A stretch of DNA of 64,000 nucleotides from Colimorpha_A sp045543555 (lineage in GTDB: Bacteria > Bacillota > Clostridia > Oscillospirales > CAG-272), in NCBI GenBank assembly GCA_045543555.1, contig JAZQMQ010000018.1, positions 17,854 through 81,853 on the forward strand. The letters are read 5' to 3'. Position numbers and translations under genes: made by a program. Below the pieces are notes generated by a model that searched no databases, was not told where the DNA came from, and was given only the letters and a program-made list of their open reading frames with translations. Below are positions 49,362-58,922 of the stretch, in pieces. Each line of letters starts with the position of its first letter. Position 1 is the stretch's first letter.

Positions 49362-51008
49362 TCATAAGGGAATGTATGTTTCGCAGTCGCAGTCAAGAAG
49401 AGTTTCGGCAGATTTCACCCATATACAAGGTTTTACCTTTGAGGTAAGTGTATTGTTTTTTACTATAGCCTCTCTTGTACGGTCGATGACGATGGCAAAA
49501 TCGGAGTAAGGAGCATCTATGATGTTATTCTCGATAACAACACGACCCTGTGGCATAAAGCCGGAGGTCTCCGTGTCCATTGTAACCGAGATTCCGCCGC
49601 AAAGTGAATTGCGGCATCCGTTGTCAATGAAGCGACAACCGCGGATGGTGACGTCCTCCATATTGACGCCTTCCTTCCATCTTGCCTCAGCGGCGATCTT
49701 TACAGCAACGTCAAATACACTTGTAACGGTACAGTTCTCGATGAGAGCGCGGCGGCTCTTGATGAGAATGGAACGGGCATAGTGATTGTGGACGTGGCAG
49801 TTTACAAATTCAAGGTCGGGTACCTGTTCGGGGTCACAGATGAGATATCCCTCAAAGGAGTCGGGGAGATCGCGGTCAACGGTAACCAGTGCTGTACGGC
49901 TCTTCTCGTCCACGGTCATCTCCAGAACCTTGAAGGTATCCTCCGGCATAAGCGTTCCGTAGTTCACAAGCTCCAGAGTATCTCCCACATCGGGATGGTC
50001 AATGGACTGGGTATGGGTACCGGTGGGGGCATCAACCCTGAGGCGGCAGGATCTGTTTGAAATCCTCTCGGGGGTGTAGTAGTATGTATGAACATTGATG
50101 GAGTCATCGCCCTGACCCTCAAATTCGCATCCGTCCAAACGGAGAAGACCGCGGCAGGATGCAAAATGGGTGGCGTCTGTGTTGGTAGACATATGCTCGC
50201 CCGCCGCCGGAACAACGCGAAGACGGTCGATGATGATATTCTCAGCGTGCATGGCGGTAATACCCATTCCGTTGGAGGAGTGAATGGTGATATCGCTGAT
50301 GTGAGTGTTCTTCGCCCTCTCTATAAGCACAGCAGGACGTGAGTGGAAGGTGTGCCAAATATAGTACTCGCGTTCGGCGTTATCGGCGATGCCGCGAACA
50401 CCGTGACCGCAGATATATCTCAGATGATGATTGTCTATGTATTGCACTTTATAAACTGCCTGTTTTGTTTCAAACCGTCTTGCAGTGTTGATGTAGAAGC
50501 AACTTCTCGGCATGGGTGTGTTGGGATATATCTCGTCGGGACTGTAACCGTCGTAAATGACTGCTTCGAGAGATGTACCGTTTATGTCAACCGTTTCCAC
50601 ACCTTTGTAGGTGAGGAGTACTTTTGTGTAAGGACGTCTCTTGTAATCTACGGTAAATCCGGTAACGGTAACGCCATCGCAGTCCTTTATGGAAATAGGC
50701 TCCATAAAGCCGTCTATCATAAGGGTGGCGCCGTCGGGAGCGATGACGGTGGAATTTTTGTGACCGGTGAAATCGAGTCCGCAGTCATACTTGTAATCGG
50801 GATTGAACATAATGGGCTCGGGATTTTCTCCCCATTCACCCATCATACATTTTCTCTGATTTTCACGGGACAGCTCTGTAGTGATGTTATATGTACCGCG
50901 GGGAACGATGAGAGTTGAGCCCGGATCCTTCTTAAGCACGTCAAGCGCGGCGGCAAAACGGGCGCGGTCGTCTGTACCGTGGAAGTCTGCAAGATTTATT
51001 GTTATCAT
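49362..51008 (-). CDS. Right-handed parallel beta-helix protein, probable glycoside hydrolase or lyase
   Basis: A 548-residue protein from ATG 51008 (AAAGGTG 7 bases before it; GTG 51017 is less likely). No signal peptide. It begins with a pectate-lyase-superfamily-like start (STLIVPRGTYNITTE) and has repeated short strands (SIKDCDGVTVTGFTVDY, ISDITIHSSNGMGI, ENIIIDRLRV, LRLDGCEFEGQGDDSINVHT, RVVIENNIIDAPY). The GDDSINVHTYYY segment with an Asp pair recalls the GH110 alpha-1,3-galactosidase or polygalacturonase-type active site; assignment between them is uncertain. It is intact beside the glycosidase graveyard. Confidence 0.72.
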   Translation of the reverse strand: MITINLADFHGTDDRARFAAALDVLKKDPGSTLIVPRGTYNITTELSRENQRKCMMGEWGENPEPIMFNPDYKYDCGLDFTGHKNSTVIAPDGATLMIDGFMEPISIKDCDGVTVTGFTVDYKRRPYTKVLLTYKGVETVDINGTSLEAVIYDGYSPDEIYPNTPMPRSCFYINTARRFETKQAVYKVQYIDNHHLRYICGHGVRGIADNAEREYYIWHTFHSRPAVLIERAKNTHISDITIHSSNGMGITAMHAENIIIDRLRVVPAAGEHMSTNTDATHFASCRGLLRLDGCEFEGQGDDSINVHTYYYTPERISNRSCRLRVDAPTGTHTQSIDHPDVGDTLELVNYGTLMPEDTFKVLEMTVDEKSRTALVTVDRDLPDSFEGYLICDPEQVPDLEFVNCHVHNHYARSILIKSRRALIENCTVTSVFDVAVKIAAEARWKEGVNMEDVTIRGCRFIDNGCRNSLCGGISVTMDTETSGFMPQGRVVIENNIIDAPYSDFAIVIDRTREAIVKNNTLTSKVKPCIWVKSAETLLDCDCETYIPL

Positions 51009-51158
51009 GATATGCACCTTTCTCTCTTGGAGCGTTTTTTATACTTCGTATATGTCCGCGGAAACGGATCACACACTGATTGTATCACGAAAAAATAAAA
51101 TTCGTCAATATGTTTTGAAACTTGTTAATGTAAGAACATCAAAAGCAAAGGAGGCCAA

Positions 51159-51365
51159 CGGCTGACCTGCGATAAAGAAGGTCGGCCGAATGATGTTTGC
51201 CCTTGCGTGCAAGTGATGAAGCCTTCGGCAAAGATGTTTGCTGCTTAAATAATGTTACGCTTAACGGCGTAATGGGCAAACATCACATCATATTGTATTG
51301 AAAGCGTAATAAATCATTGTGCGTAAGCACAACATCATTATGAGCGAAGCGAATAACATCACTTC
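51159..51365. repeat. Palindromic REP-like cluster with TGATGTT / AACATCA units
   Basis: A gene-free block of short hairpins joined by TGATGTT-type words. The left half has the words in one orientation (GGCCGAATGATGTTTGCCC, AAGTGATGAAGCC, AAAGATGTTTGCTGC), the right half in the other (GGGCAAACATCACATCA, GCACAACATCATT, GCGAATAACATCACTTC). Small stems such as TGCGTAAGCA lie between. The opening hairpin GGCTGACCT/AGGTCGGCC spans 51159-51187. It resembles multicopy extragenic repeats of Clostridia. The 502-base gap 51009-51510 contains only this and a terminator. Confidence 0.6.
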
Positions 51366-51426
51366 TTTACCACCCGAAAGCAAAATACAGTATAACACAC
51401 TACACCTTACAGGCAAGATAGTGTGC

Positions 51427-51456
51427 AAAAAGTACGAGAAAACTCTCGTACTTTTT
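51427..51456. terminator. Bidirectional-looking terminator upstream of the repeat cluster
   Basis: AAAAAGTACGAGA (51427-51439) pairs with TCTCGTACTTTTT (51444-51456) around AAAC. It ends the minus-strand asnA-HAD operon. Confidence 0.82.
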
Positions 51457-51510
51457 GACTTCTTATAAAACTGCTTTACGGTAAGTGCCCCAAGTGGTGT
51501 CTTCTTGCTT

Positions 51511-52209
51511 TTAAATATTAAATATCATCTCAAGTATAAGGGGAATCATATCAAGGGAGCTTGCCTGATAATCAGGAATTATGTCGGCGGCAGGCTCTTT
51601 GCCTTTATGATTGTACCAAACCGTTGTAATTCCCGCGTTTTTGCCGCCCTTAATGTCTGAGGTGAGGCTGTCGCCGATCATTACACAGTCTTTTTTGTCC
51701 TTTATACCTGCTTTGCTCAGGGCATATTCGAAGAACCTTGCATCGGGCTTGTCATATCCGACTCTTTGGGAAATAAATATATCCTTAAAATAACGGGCGA
51801 TGCCTGATTTTTCTATTCTTCGGTCCTGAACCGTTGCGGTGCCGTTTGAAGCGGCGTAAAGGTCATATTTTTCGCTTAATTCGTCAAGAAGCTCTATGGC
51901 GCCGTCGAGCATAAAGCTTTGGCTGCCGATATTGTATTCGTAGAGCTTCCAGGTTTTCTCGGGGTCGCCCGCAACACCGATGGCTTCAAACAGCAAGGCA
52001 AAACGACCGCCCAAAACTTGAACACGTGTCCACTCGCCCTTTTCAAGCTTTTCCCAACATGATTTGTTGATCTTACTGTAAAGAGCCACGACCTCGTCGT
52101 TTACATTGATGCCTATTTCGTTTAATGTTTGTCTTAATGCTTGATCCTCTGCACGCTTAAAGTCAAATATCGTGTCATCGAGGTCAAGGAAGATAATTTT
52201 CTTATCCAT
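51511..52209 (-). CDS. YjjG-like HAD nucleotidase
   Basis: A 232-residue HAD hydrolase from ATG 52209: motif I FLDLDDTIFDF, motif II AASNGT, motif III Lys in GYDKPDARFFEYAL, motif IV CVMIGDSLTSDIKGGKNAG. The order and the DLDDT-IFDF start match YjjG-type non-canonical pyrimidine nucleotidases. It starts one base after the asnA stop and is presumably translationally coupled; the longer frame to 52341 lies wholly within asnA and is not supported. Confidence 0.86.
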   Translation of the reverse strand: MDKKIIFLDLDDTIFDFKRAEDQALRQTLNEIGINVNDEVVALYSKINKSCWEKLEKGEWTRVQVLGGRFALLFEAIGVAGDPEKTWKLYEYNIGSQSFMLDGAIELLDELSEKYDLYAASNGTATVQDRRIEKSGIARYFKDIFISQRVGYDKPDARFFEYALSKAGIKDKKDCVMIGDSLTSDIKGGKNAGITTVWYNHKGKEPAADIIPDYQASSLDMIPLILEMIFNI

Positions 52210-52210
52210 A

Positions 52211-53215
52211 TTACAGAAGCGGAATACCGTTTTCGTGGCAAATACTGATTGTTTCGTTATCCCATACCGACGACTGAACCTCGCCGATATGCGCTTTCTG
52301 AAGGAAGAACATACACATTCTCGACTGACCGATACCGCCACCGATGGTGTAGGGAAGCTCGCCGTTTAAGAGCGCGCGGTGGAAGGGAAGGGATGCTCTG
52401 TCCTCACAGCCTCTTATCTTGAGCTGGCGCATGAGAGCCTCCTCGTCAACTCTTATACCCATTGAGGAAAGCTCAAGAGATATGTCGAGAAGCTCATAAT
52501 AAACGATAATATCGCCGTTAAGCGACCAGTCGTCGTAGTCGGGAGCGCGTCCGTCGTGGGGCTTGCCCGATTTAAGCGCACCGCCTATCTGCATAAGGAA
52601 GATTGCGCCGTATTCCTTTGCAGCCTCGTATTCTCTCTGCTTGGGTGTAAGGTCGGGGTATCTGTCCTCAAGCTCCTGAGAGGTAATGAAGGTTATTTTT
52701 TCGGGAAGAAGACGTTTCGCAAACGCATAGTCATCAGCGATGTGCTTTTCGGTGTGACGGAGTGCGGCATATATCTTCTTGACGGTGGATTTAAGGGTAT
52801 CCATCGTTCTTTCGTCCTTTGAAATGATCCTCTCCCAGTCCCACTGGTCAACGAAAACAGAGTGAATGTTGTCGGTGTCCTCGTCGCGACGGATAGCGTT
52901 CATATCGGTGTAAAGACCCTCGCCGTTTTCGAAACCGTATTCCTTCAGCGCGTTTCTCTTCCACTTTGCAAGGGAATGAACGATCTCGGCTTCCGATTCA
53001 ACACCCTTGATATCAAAGGTAACAGCTCTTTCAACGCCGTTAAGATCGTCGTTAAGACCCGAATTTCTCGTGACAAAAAGAGGCGCTGAAACTCTGATGA
53101 GATCAAGCTGAATTGCGAGGTCTCTTTCAAAAAAGTCCTTGACCTTCTTTATTGCCATCTGCGTCTGGCGCGGGTTTAGTATTGATGTGTAGTCCTTTGG
53201 AATGTAAACGCTCAT
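52211..53215 (-). CDS. asnA: Aspartate--ammonia ligase (asparagine synthetase A)
   Basis: A 334-residue AsnA: QTQMAIKKVKDFFERDL, SGLNDDLNGVERAV, HSVFVDQWDWERII, the class II synthetase-type DGRAPDYDDWSLNGD, and the C-terminal GGGIGQSRMCMFFL. It makes asparagine from aspartate, ammonia and ATP. CGGAGA precedes the ATG. No T-box leader is visible upstream. The YjjG-like gene follows on the same transcript. Confidence 0.96.
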   Translation of the reverse strand: MSVYIPKDYTSILNPRQTQMAIKKVKDFFERDLAIQLDLIRVSAPLFVTRNSGLNDDLNGVERAVTFDIKGVESEAEIVHSLAKWKRNALKEYGFENGEGLYTDMNAIRRDEDTDNIHSVFVDQWDWERIISKDERTMDTLKSTVKKIYAALRHTEKHIADDYAFAKRLLPEKITFITSQELEDRYPDLTPKQREYEAAKEYGAIFLMQIGGALKSGKPHDGRAPDYDDWSLNGDIIVYYELLDISLELSSMGIRVDEEALMRQLKIRGCEDRASLPFHRALLNGELPYTIGGGIGQSRMCMFFLQKAHIGEVQSSVWDNETISICHENGIPLL

Positions 53216-53315
53216 ATATAATCTCCGTTATGAATAAAACTGGATATATTTTACTACATCTGATCGAAAAAGGCAATATATTTTTTAAAATTATGTAACT
53301 AATATGTTTTTTACC

Positions 53316-53344
53316 TTGACATTGGTTTATAAATGGCGTAAAAT
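53316..53344 (+). promoter_or_regulatory. Sigma-A promoter of the lipid kinase gene
   Basis: TTGACA (53316-53321) and TAAAAT (53339-53344) with a 17-base spacer. Confidence 0.84.
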
Positions 53345-53377
53345 CGTTAGTACATAACATTGGAGGGCGTGCTTATC

Positions 53378-54268
53378 ATGTCAAAGAAAGCATTAATAAT
53401 CGTAAATCCCGTTGCGGGAAAAATGAAGATAAAAGAGGAGCTTCCAACAGTTGATACACTGCTTCAGGCTCAGGGATATTTTACAAAAATATATTATACC
53501 AAGGCTAAGGGCGATGCTTCAAGGGCTGCCGCAAAATTCGGCAGAAGCTGGGACGTTATAGTTTGCTGTGGCGGTGACGGAACCTTAAATGAGGTTATTG
53601 CAGGTCTTCTTAAGATTGAAGAGAAGCCGCTACTTTTGTATTATCCGTGCGGTTCTACAAACGATTTTGCAACTACTCTCGGTCTTTCAGACAAACCCGA
53701 GGAGTCGGTTTGGGATATCGACGGCAAGGAGGTCCTTGATCTCGACGTTGGCCTGTTCAATGGTGAGCTTAATTTCTCATATATCGCATCGTTCGGAATA
53801 TTTGTGAAGGCATCTTATTCAGCTCCACAAAAGCTAAAGAATGCATTTGGACATTTTGCATACGTCCTTCAGGGCATCAAGGAGCTCCCAACGATCGGTA
53901 AATCCTACCACACGAAAATTACATACGACGACGGAACGATCGAGGGCGATTACGCTCTTGTTGCTGTAACAAATTCCACGTCTGCGGGCGGAGTGTTGAG
54001 ACTTTCGCGCGAGCAGGTTAAGCTTAACGACGGACTTTTTGAGATACTTCTGATCAGGGGCGTTAAGACAATGGCTGATGCCGCAATTGCAATAAAGAAG
54101 CTCTTATCCAAGGAATATGACGGTGAATTCGTTACTCTTTTACACACAACAAAAGCACTTATCGAGTGTGAGGATGCGCCTTCTTGGTGTACTGACGGCG
54201 AATATGCGGGAGATCTGTGCAAAGTAGAGGCTGAATGCCTTAAGGGTGCTGTAAGACTTCTTATTTAA
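53378..54268 (+). CDS. Diacylglycerol kinase family lipid kinase
   Basis: A 296-residue DagK/YegS-type kinase from ATG 53378 (GGAGGG about 10 bases upstream). It has ALIIVNPVAGKMK, the nucleotide-binding CCGGDGTLNEVIAGL, PCGSTNDFATTLGL, and the late DGLFEILLIRG and CTDGEY. It phosphorylates diacylglycerol or a related lipid at the membrane, recycling polar-lipid turnover products. Monocistronic with its own promoter and terminator. Confidence 0.92.
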   Translation: MSKKALIIVNPVAGKMKIKEELPTVDTLLQAQGYFTKIYYTKAKGDASRAAAKFGRSWDVIVCCGGDGTLNEVIAGLLKIEEKPLLLYYPCGSTNDFATTLGLSDKPEESVWDIDGKEVLDLDVGLFNGELNFSYIASFGIFVKASYSAPQKLKNAFGHFAYVLQGIKELPTIGKSYHTKITYDDGTIEGDYALVAVTNSTSAGGVLRLSREQVKLNDGLFEILLIRGVKTMADAAIAIKKLLSKEYDGEFVTLLHTTKALIECEDAPSWCTDGEYAGDLCKVEAECLKGAVRLLI

Positions 54269-54277
54269 AATTTGATT

Positions 54278-54323
54278 AAAAACGGTTTTCGACGGAACAT
54301 CTGCTGTCGGAGGCCGTTTTTTT
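54278..54323 (+). terminator. Terminator of the lipid kinase gene
   Basis: AAAAACGG (54278-54285) pairs with CCGTTTTTTT (54314-54323), with an inner CGAC/GTCG stem. Confidence 0.85.
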
Positions 54324-54334
54324 GCTTGCTACGG

Positions 54335-54363
54335 TTGACATTTAGCCTATAATATAGTATAAT
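54335..54363 (+). promoter_or_regulatory. Sigma-A promoter of the YmdB gene
   Basis: TTGACA (54335-54340) and TATAAT (54358-54363), both consensus, with a 17-base spacer. Confidence 0.86.
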
Positions 54364-54401
54364 ACTCATAATAGTATGCTATCATAGGAGAATATTACCC
54401 T

Positions 54402-55196
54402 TTGAACGATAAAACAGTTAAAATACTTGCTCTCGGAGACATCACCGGTGCTGAGGCATCGGAAAAGGTCTGTAGATGTCTGCCGTCAATAAAGCGTGAA
54501 TACGGCGTCTCTTTTACCGTTGCAAACGGCGAGAATGCCGCTCAAGGTAATGGCCTTGACAAGAGAACTGCAGAGCTTTTGCTCGGCGGTGGAATCGATG
54601 TTCTTACTTCAGGAAACCATATATGGCAAAAAAGAGAGATGGTCGATTACATCGACGATAATTCCTATATTATCCGTCCCGCAAATTACCCCAAGGGCAC
54701 TCCCGGTAAGGGATCAGTTGTTTTTGAAAGCTTCGGCTTCCGAGTTCTTGTGATGAACGTTCTCGGAACAACGTATCTCGATTCATATTCCTGCCCCTTT
54801 GATGCGGTAGAGTCGCTTTTAAACGAAAATAAAGGATACTACGATCTGTCGATATTGGATATACACGCAGAAGCTACATCCGAAAAGCTTGCGGTTGCAA
54901 ATTACTTTGACGGAAGGATCGATATAATATACGGAACGCACACACACGTTCAGACTGCCGACGTAAGAATACTGCCAAAAGGAACCGGATATCTTACCGA
55001 TCTTGGAATGTGTGGCCCCATAGATTCAATTCTCGGTGTAAGTTGTGATAAGGTTATAAGTAAATTCCGAACAAAGTTGCCTGTGCGGTTTGAAACACCT
55101 TCAGGACCATGTGAGCTTAATGGTGCATTGTTCACATATGACAGACAAATAAAGAAAGTAACATCCGTAGAACTTATACGTCGAGAAATCGGTTGA
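54402..55196 (+). CDS. ymdB: YmdB family metallophosphoesterase
   Basis: A 264-residue protein with a TTG start (AGGAG 11 bases before it). It has ILALGDITG, VANGENAAQGNGLDKRTA, VLTSGNHIWQKREM, VDYIDDN, DIHAEATSEK and IYGTHTHVQTAD, a full set of YmdB metal ligands. B. subtilis YmdB hydrolyses 2',3'-cyclic nucleotides and influences biofilm and motility decisions. It lies immediately before lon. Confidence 0.92.
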   Translation: MNDKTVKILALGDITGAEASEKVCRCLPSIKREYGVSFTVANGENAAQGNGLDKRTAELLLGGGIDVLTSGNHIWQKREMVDYIDDNSYIIRPANYPKGTPGKGSVVFESFGFRVLVMNVLGTTYLDSYSCPFDAVESLLNENKGYYDLSILDIHAEATSEKLAVANYFDGRIDIIYGTHTHVQTADVRILPKGTGYLTDLGMCGPIDSILGVSCDKVISKFRTKLPVRFETPSGPCELNGALFTYDRQIKKVTSVELIRREIG

Positions 55197-55269
55197 TCTG
55201 TCAACCTCAATACAACAATAAAACGCAAACTTCAGTTGTCCGGTGTCGGACGAAAGGAAATATCTTAAA

Positions 55270-57606
55270 ATGCAGAAATACATAGAAAAGGTGGAGAGTG
55301 TATCTCTCCCTGTGGTTATATTAAGGGGAATAATCCCGTTCCCGTCAATTCCGATCAGCTTTGAGCTTACAGACGAAAAGGTGGCTGCCGCTTGTGAGGA
55401 GGCGGAAGATGGAGACGGCCTCATATTCCTTGTATCTCAGGTCGATCTTACCGACGAAAAGCCTACTCCGGAGGGACTGTTCACCGTCGGAACAGCTGCA
55501 CAGATAAAGCAGACTGTTCGTCTTCCCGAAGGAAATCTTAAGGTGTTTGCAACCGGGTATTGCAGAGCTACGGTAGAAAAGTACCGTTATGATGGCAAAA
55601 AGCTCTATGCGGATCTTATGTGTAAAACACTACAAACAGAAAATAACGGCGGTGTCAAGGGTGAAGCTCTTGTTATGGAGATGAATACGATATTCGACGA
55701 GTTCACCTCCTTCCTTCCAAAAACGTCTGCAGAAATTCAGACGGCTGTCAGATCTATCAAAAATCCCGGATTGCTTTCTGATTTTATTGCATGTAACGTT
55801 CTTTTAAATTTCCTTGATAAGCAAAAGGTGCTTGAGGAGTATAACCCTCTTAAGAGAGCAGAGCTTGTTTGTGTCCTTATGGAAAAGGAAAGCAAGGTGC
55901 TCAGCACCGAGATGAAGATACACAAGAAAGTCAGATCCCGTTTGGATCAAAACCAGAGGGATTATTATCTCAAGGAGCAGCTTAAGGCAATAAAAGAAGA
56001 GCTTGGCGAAAACGATGAGGATGAAGACGAGGAAATCGTTGAATATAACTCAAAGATAGCAAATGCGTCGCTTCCCGAAGAGGTAAGAGAAAAGCTTACC
56101 AAGGAAGTGAAAAAGCTTGCGAAAATGCCTTATACATCTGCCGAAAGCAGTGTTATGAGAAATTATCTCGACCTCTGTCTTGAGCTTCCATGGGGCAAAA
56201 AGAGTAAGGACCGTCTCGACGTTAAGAGTGCAAAGAAGATTCTTGACGCCGACCATAACGGTCTTGAAAAGATAAAAGAAAGAATTCTCGAGTTCATTGC
56301 GGTCAAGCAGATGAACCCGGAGCTGAAAAATCAGATCCTTTGTCTTGTTGGTCCTCCCGGAACCGGTAAAACCTCAATAGGTGCATCGATTGCGAGAGCT
56401 CTTAAGAGGGAATACGTAAGAGTATCTCTCGGCGGTGTTCGTGACGAGGCTGATATAAGAGGTCACAGAAAGACCTACGTTGCGGCAATGCCCGGGCGTA
56501 TCGTAACTGCAATAAATCAGGCGCAGACACTTAATCCTGTAATTCTCCTCGATGAGATCGATAAGCTCACCCGTGACAATCACGGCGATCCGTCGTCAGC
56601 GCTTCTTGAGGTTCTTGATACCGAGCAAAACAAGTCATTCAGAGATCATTTCGTTGAGCTTCCCATCGATCTTTCGGACTGTCTGTTCATCGCAACCGCA
56701 AACGATATCGATAACATTCCCAGACCTCTTCTTGACAGAATGGAGGTCATCGAGCTTAAAATTTATACCCGTCACGAGAAGCTTGCCATCGCAAAGGACC
56801 ACCTCATTCCCAAGCAGATGAAGCGTCACGGATTAAGCAAAAAAACGCTTAAGATAAGCGACGGCGCGATCCTTGAGATCGTAGATTTCTACACAAGAGA
56901 AGCGGGTGTACGTAATCTTGAAAGAGAGCTTGCATCGGTTTGCAGAAAAGCGGCAAAGAAAATGGTTGAGACCGAGGAAGCTCTCATCAAAATAACCGAT
57001 AAGAATTTAAAGGATTATCTCGGTGTACGCAAGATAACCCCCGACAAGATATACGGTGATAACGAGATAGGCGTGGTAAACGGTCTGGCATATACAGAGG
57101 TCGGCGGCGATCTTCTCCGAGTTGAAGCTGCGGCAATGCCGGGTAACGGAAAGATAGAGCTCACAGGCTCTCTCGGAGACGTAATGAAGGAATCCGCAAG
57201 GGCGGCTATATCTTATATTCGCTCACATTCCTCCGAGCTTGGTGTTGACAGCGACTTCTACAAGACTAAGGATATACATATCCACGTTCCCGAGGGTGCA
57301 ATTCCCAAGGACGGTCCTTCAGCAGGCGTAACCATTGTTACTGCACTTGCATCGGAGCTCTCCGGAAGACCCGTAAGACGTGACATTGCAATGACGGGTG
57401 AGGTAACACTTCGCGGACGCGTTCTTGCTATCGGAGGTCTTAAGGAAAAGACTATGGCGGCTTACAAGGCGGGCGTTACAACTGTATGTATCCCGAAGGA
57501 AAATGAGAAGGATATAAACGAGCTCGATCCTGTAGTCAAGGAAAACATAAACTTTATTACCTGCTCAAGCGTTGATCAGGTAATTAACGCGGCAATAATC
57601 AGATAA
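55270..57606 (+). CDS. lon: ATP-dependent Lon protease
   Basis: A 778-residue Lon: N-terminal substrate domain (SLPVVILRGIIPFPSIPISF), AAA+ module with Walker A GPPGTGKTSIG, Walker B VILLDEIDKL and GAGVRNLERE-type sensor (EAGVRNLERELA), and a protease domain with the Ser-Lys dyad in KDGPSAGVT and GGLKEKTMAAYKAG. ATG 55270 is preferred to GTG 55243 because AAAGGAAA precedes it. It degrades damaged and regulatory proteins in the cytosol. It begins the conserved core run lon-engB-M50-scpAB. Confidence 0.96.
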   Translation: MQKYIEKVESVSLPVVILRGIIPFPSIPISFELTDEKVAAACEEAEDGDGLIFLVSQVDLTDEKPTPEGLFTVGTAAQIKQTVRLPEGNLKVFATGYCRATVEKYRYDGKKLYADLMCKTLQTENNGGVKGEALVMEMNTIFDEFTSFLPKTSAEIQTAVRSIKNPGLLSDFIACNVLLNFLDKQKVLEEYNPLKRAELVCVLMEKESKVLSTEMKIHKKVRSRLDQNQRDYYLKEQLKAIKEELGENDEDEDEEIVEYNSKIANASLPEEVREKLTKEVKKLAKMPYTSAESSVMRNYLDLCLELPWGKKSKDRLDVKSAKKILDADHNGLEKIKERILEFIAVKQMNPELKNQILCLVGPPGTGKTSIGASIARALKREYVRVSLGGVRDEADIRGHRKTYVAAMPGRIVTAINQAQTLNPVILLDEIDKLTRDNHGDPSSALLEVLDTEQNKSFRDHFVELPIDLSDCLFIATANDIDNIPRPLLDRMEVIELKIYTRHEKLAIAKDHLIPKQMKRHGLSKKTLKISDGAILEIVDFYTREAGVRNLERELASVCRKAAKKMVETEEALIKITDKNLKDYLGVRKITPDKIYGDNEIGVVNGLAYTEVGGDLLRVEAAAMPGNGKIELTGSLGDVMKESARAAISYIRSHSSELGVDSDFYKTKDIHIHVPEGAIPKDGPSAGVTIVTALASELSGRPVRRDIAMTGEVTLRGRVLAIGGLKEKTMAAYKAGVTTVCIPKENEKDINELDPVVKENINFITCSSVDQVINAAIIR

Positions 57607-57619
57607 ATGGTGTGAAAAA

Positions 57620-58195
57620 TTGAAGATCAATGTACAAAATTCAGCTCTTGGGATAACAGCGGGACTGGTTTCGCAGTTTCCCAGAGGGGATCGCCCGCAG
57701 ATCGTATTTTCGGGCAGATCAAACGTGGGCAAAAGCTCACTTATAAACATGCTTCTCGGCAGGAAATCTCTTGCGAGAGTGAGTTCTGCACCAGGTAAAA
57801 CAATTACCGTAAACTTTTATGATATCGATAAAAAGATATATTTTGTAGATATTCCGGGTTACGGCTATGCAAAGCGTGATCTGAAGGATAAAAAAAGATG
57901 GTCGGCATTAACCGACAGCTTTCTTCAGTCACAGTGTGATAAAAGGCTTATTCTTCAGCTGATCGATATGAAAGTAGGGCCTACTGATGATGACTATATG
58001 ATGCTCGAATGGCTTGAAGCGTCTGAAGTACCGTACCTTATTGTTGCAACGAAGAGCGATAAGCTGAATAAGACCGATTTTAACGCAAATAAGGAAGAGC
58101 TTGAAAAGCTTGGCAGAGTAATTCCGTTCTCTTCGCTTAAGGGAACGGGAAAGGACGAGCTTTGGTCGGCAATTTACGAGTTTTTGGAGAACTGA
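57620..58195 (+). CDS. engB: Ribosome biogenesis GTPase EngB (YihA/YsxC)
   Basis: A 191-residue GTPase with a TTG start 13 bases after lon. G1 is GRSNVGKSS, G3 region DIPGYGYAKRD, G4 TKSDKL, G5 SSLKGTG. It acts in assembly of the large ribosomal subunit. The lon-engB order is widely conserved in Firmicutes. Confidence 0.94.
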   Translation: MKINVQNSALGITAGLVSQFPRGDRPQIVFSGRSNVGKSSLINMLLGRKSLARVSSAPGKTITVNFYDIDKKIYFVDIPGYGYAKRDLKDKKRWSALTDSFLQSQCDKRLILQLIDMKVGPTDDDYMMLEWLEASEVPYLIVATKSDKLNKTDFNANKEELEKLGRVIPFSSLKGTGKDELWSAIYEFLEN

Positions 58196-58196
58196 A

Positions 58197-58922
58197 ATGA
58201 TTTTTGATCTTTTGCAGCAGCTAATGAGCGGTGATCCCGACAAGGTGGGCTTGCTTCTGGCTGTAATGACGATCCCCGTCGTTCTTATATCCCTTTGCTT
58301 CCATGAGCTTTCGCATGGATATATAGCATATAAGCTCGGAGATCCTACGGCAAAGATATACGGCAGACTTACTATGAACCCGCTGTCGCATCTCGACCCG
58401 ATAGGAACACTCTGTATGATGCTTTTCGGCATCGGATGGGCGAAGCCCGTGCCCGTTAATGCAAGAAATTTCCGCAATCCCAAAAAGGGAATGGCGCTCA
58501 CAGGTCTTGCAGGCCCTGTTTCAAATCTCATTCTTGCATTTTTAAGCCTTATTGTTTTGCGGATAATAGACGCATTTGCCAATCTTAAGTTTATGCTCGA
58601 TGACGGTAAGATCTACTATATAGCAAACGTGCAGTATTCAATACTTGACTTTATAGCACTGTTTCTTATAGTAAGCACATACCTGAACATTTCACTTGCC
58701 GTATTCAACCTTATTCCCATACCGCCGTTCGACGGATCCAGAATATTTTATTTCTTGCTTCCCGATAGGTACTATTTCTCTGTAATGAAATACGAGAGAA
58801 TCATAATGATCGTGACAATGGTGGCACTTTTCGGAGGAGCACTTGATGTTCCGCTGGCATATGTCAGACAGGGAGTAATGAGTTTATTTGATTTCTTGAT
58901 AGGATTGGTTCCGTTTTTATGA
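58197..58922 (+). CDS. Site-2 protease family (M50) membrane metalloprotease
   Basis: A 241-residue integral membrane protein with about five helices. The zinc motif HELSH lies in LCFHELSHGYIAYKLGD, with the third ligand Asp in IPIPPFDGSRIFYF, and NPLSHLDPIG between. The short form without a PDZ domain is the common clostridial type. It starts one base after engB and overlaps scpA by 4 bases. Substrate unknown. Confidence 0.92.
   Translation: MIFDLLQQLMSGDPDKVGLLLAVMTIPVVLISLCFHELSHGYIAYKLGDPTAKIYGRLTMNPLSHLDPIGTLCMMLFGIGWAKPVPVNARNFRNPKKGMALTGLAGPVSNLILAFLSLIVLRIIDAFANLKFMLDDGKIYYIANVQYSILDFIALFLIVSTYLNISLAVFNLIPIPPFDGSRIFYFLLPDRYYFSVMKYERIIMIVTMVALFGGALDVPLAYVRQGVMSLFDFLIGLVPFL

Noticed and set aside
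51228..51365. CRISPR array
   Set aside because: The repeated words are short, degenerate and change orientation, with no regular spacer length and no cas genes nearby.
53216..53377. T-box leader for asnA
   Set aside because: No AGGGTGG-type T-box sequence and no long leader are present upstream of asnA.
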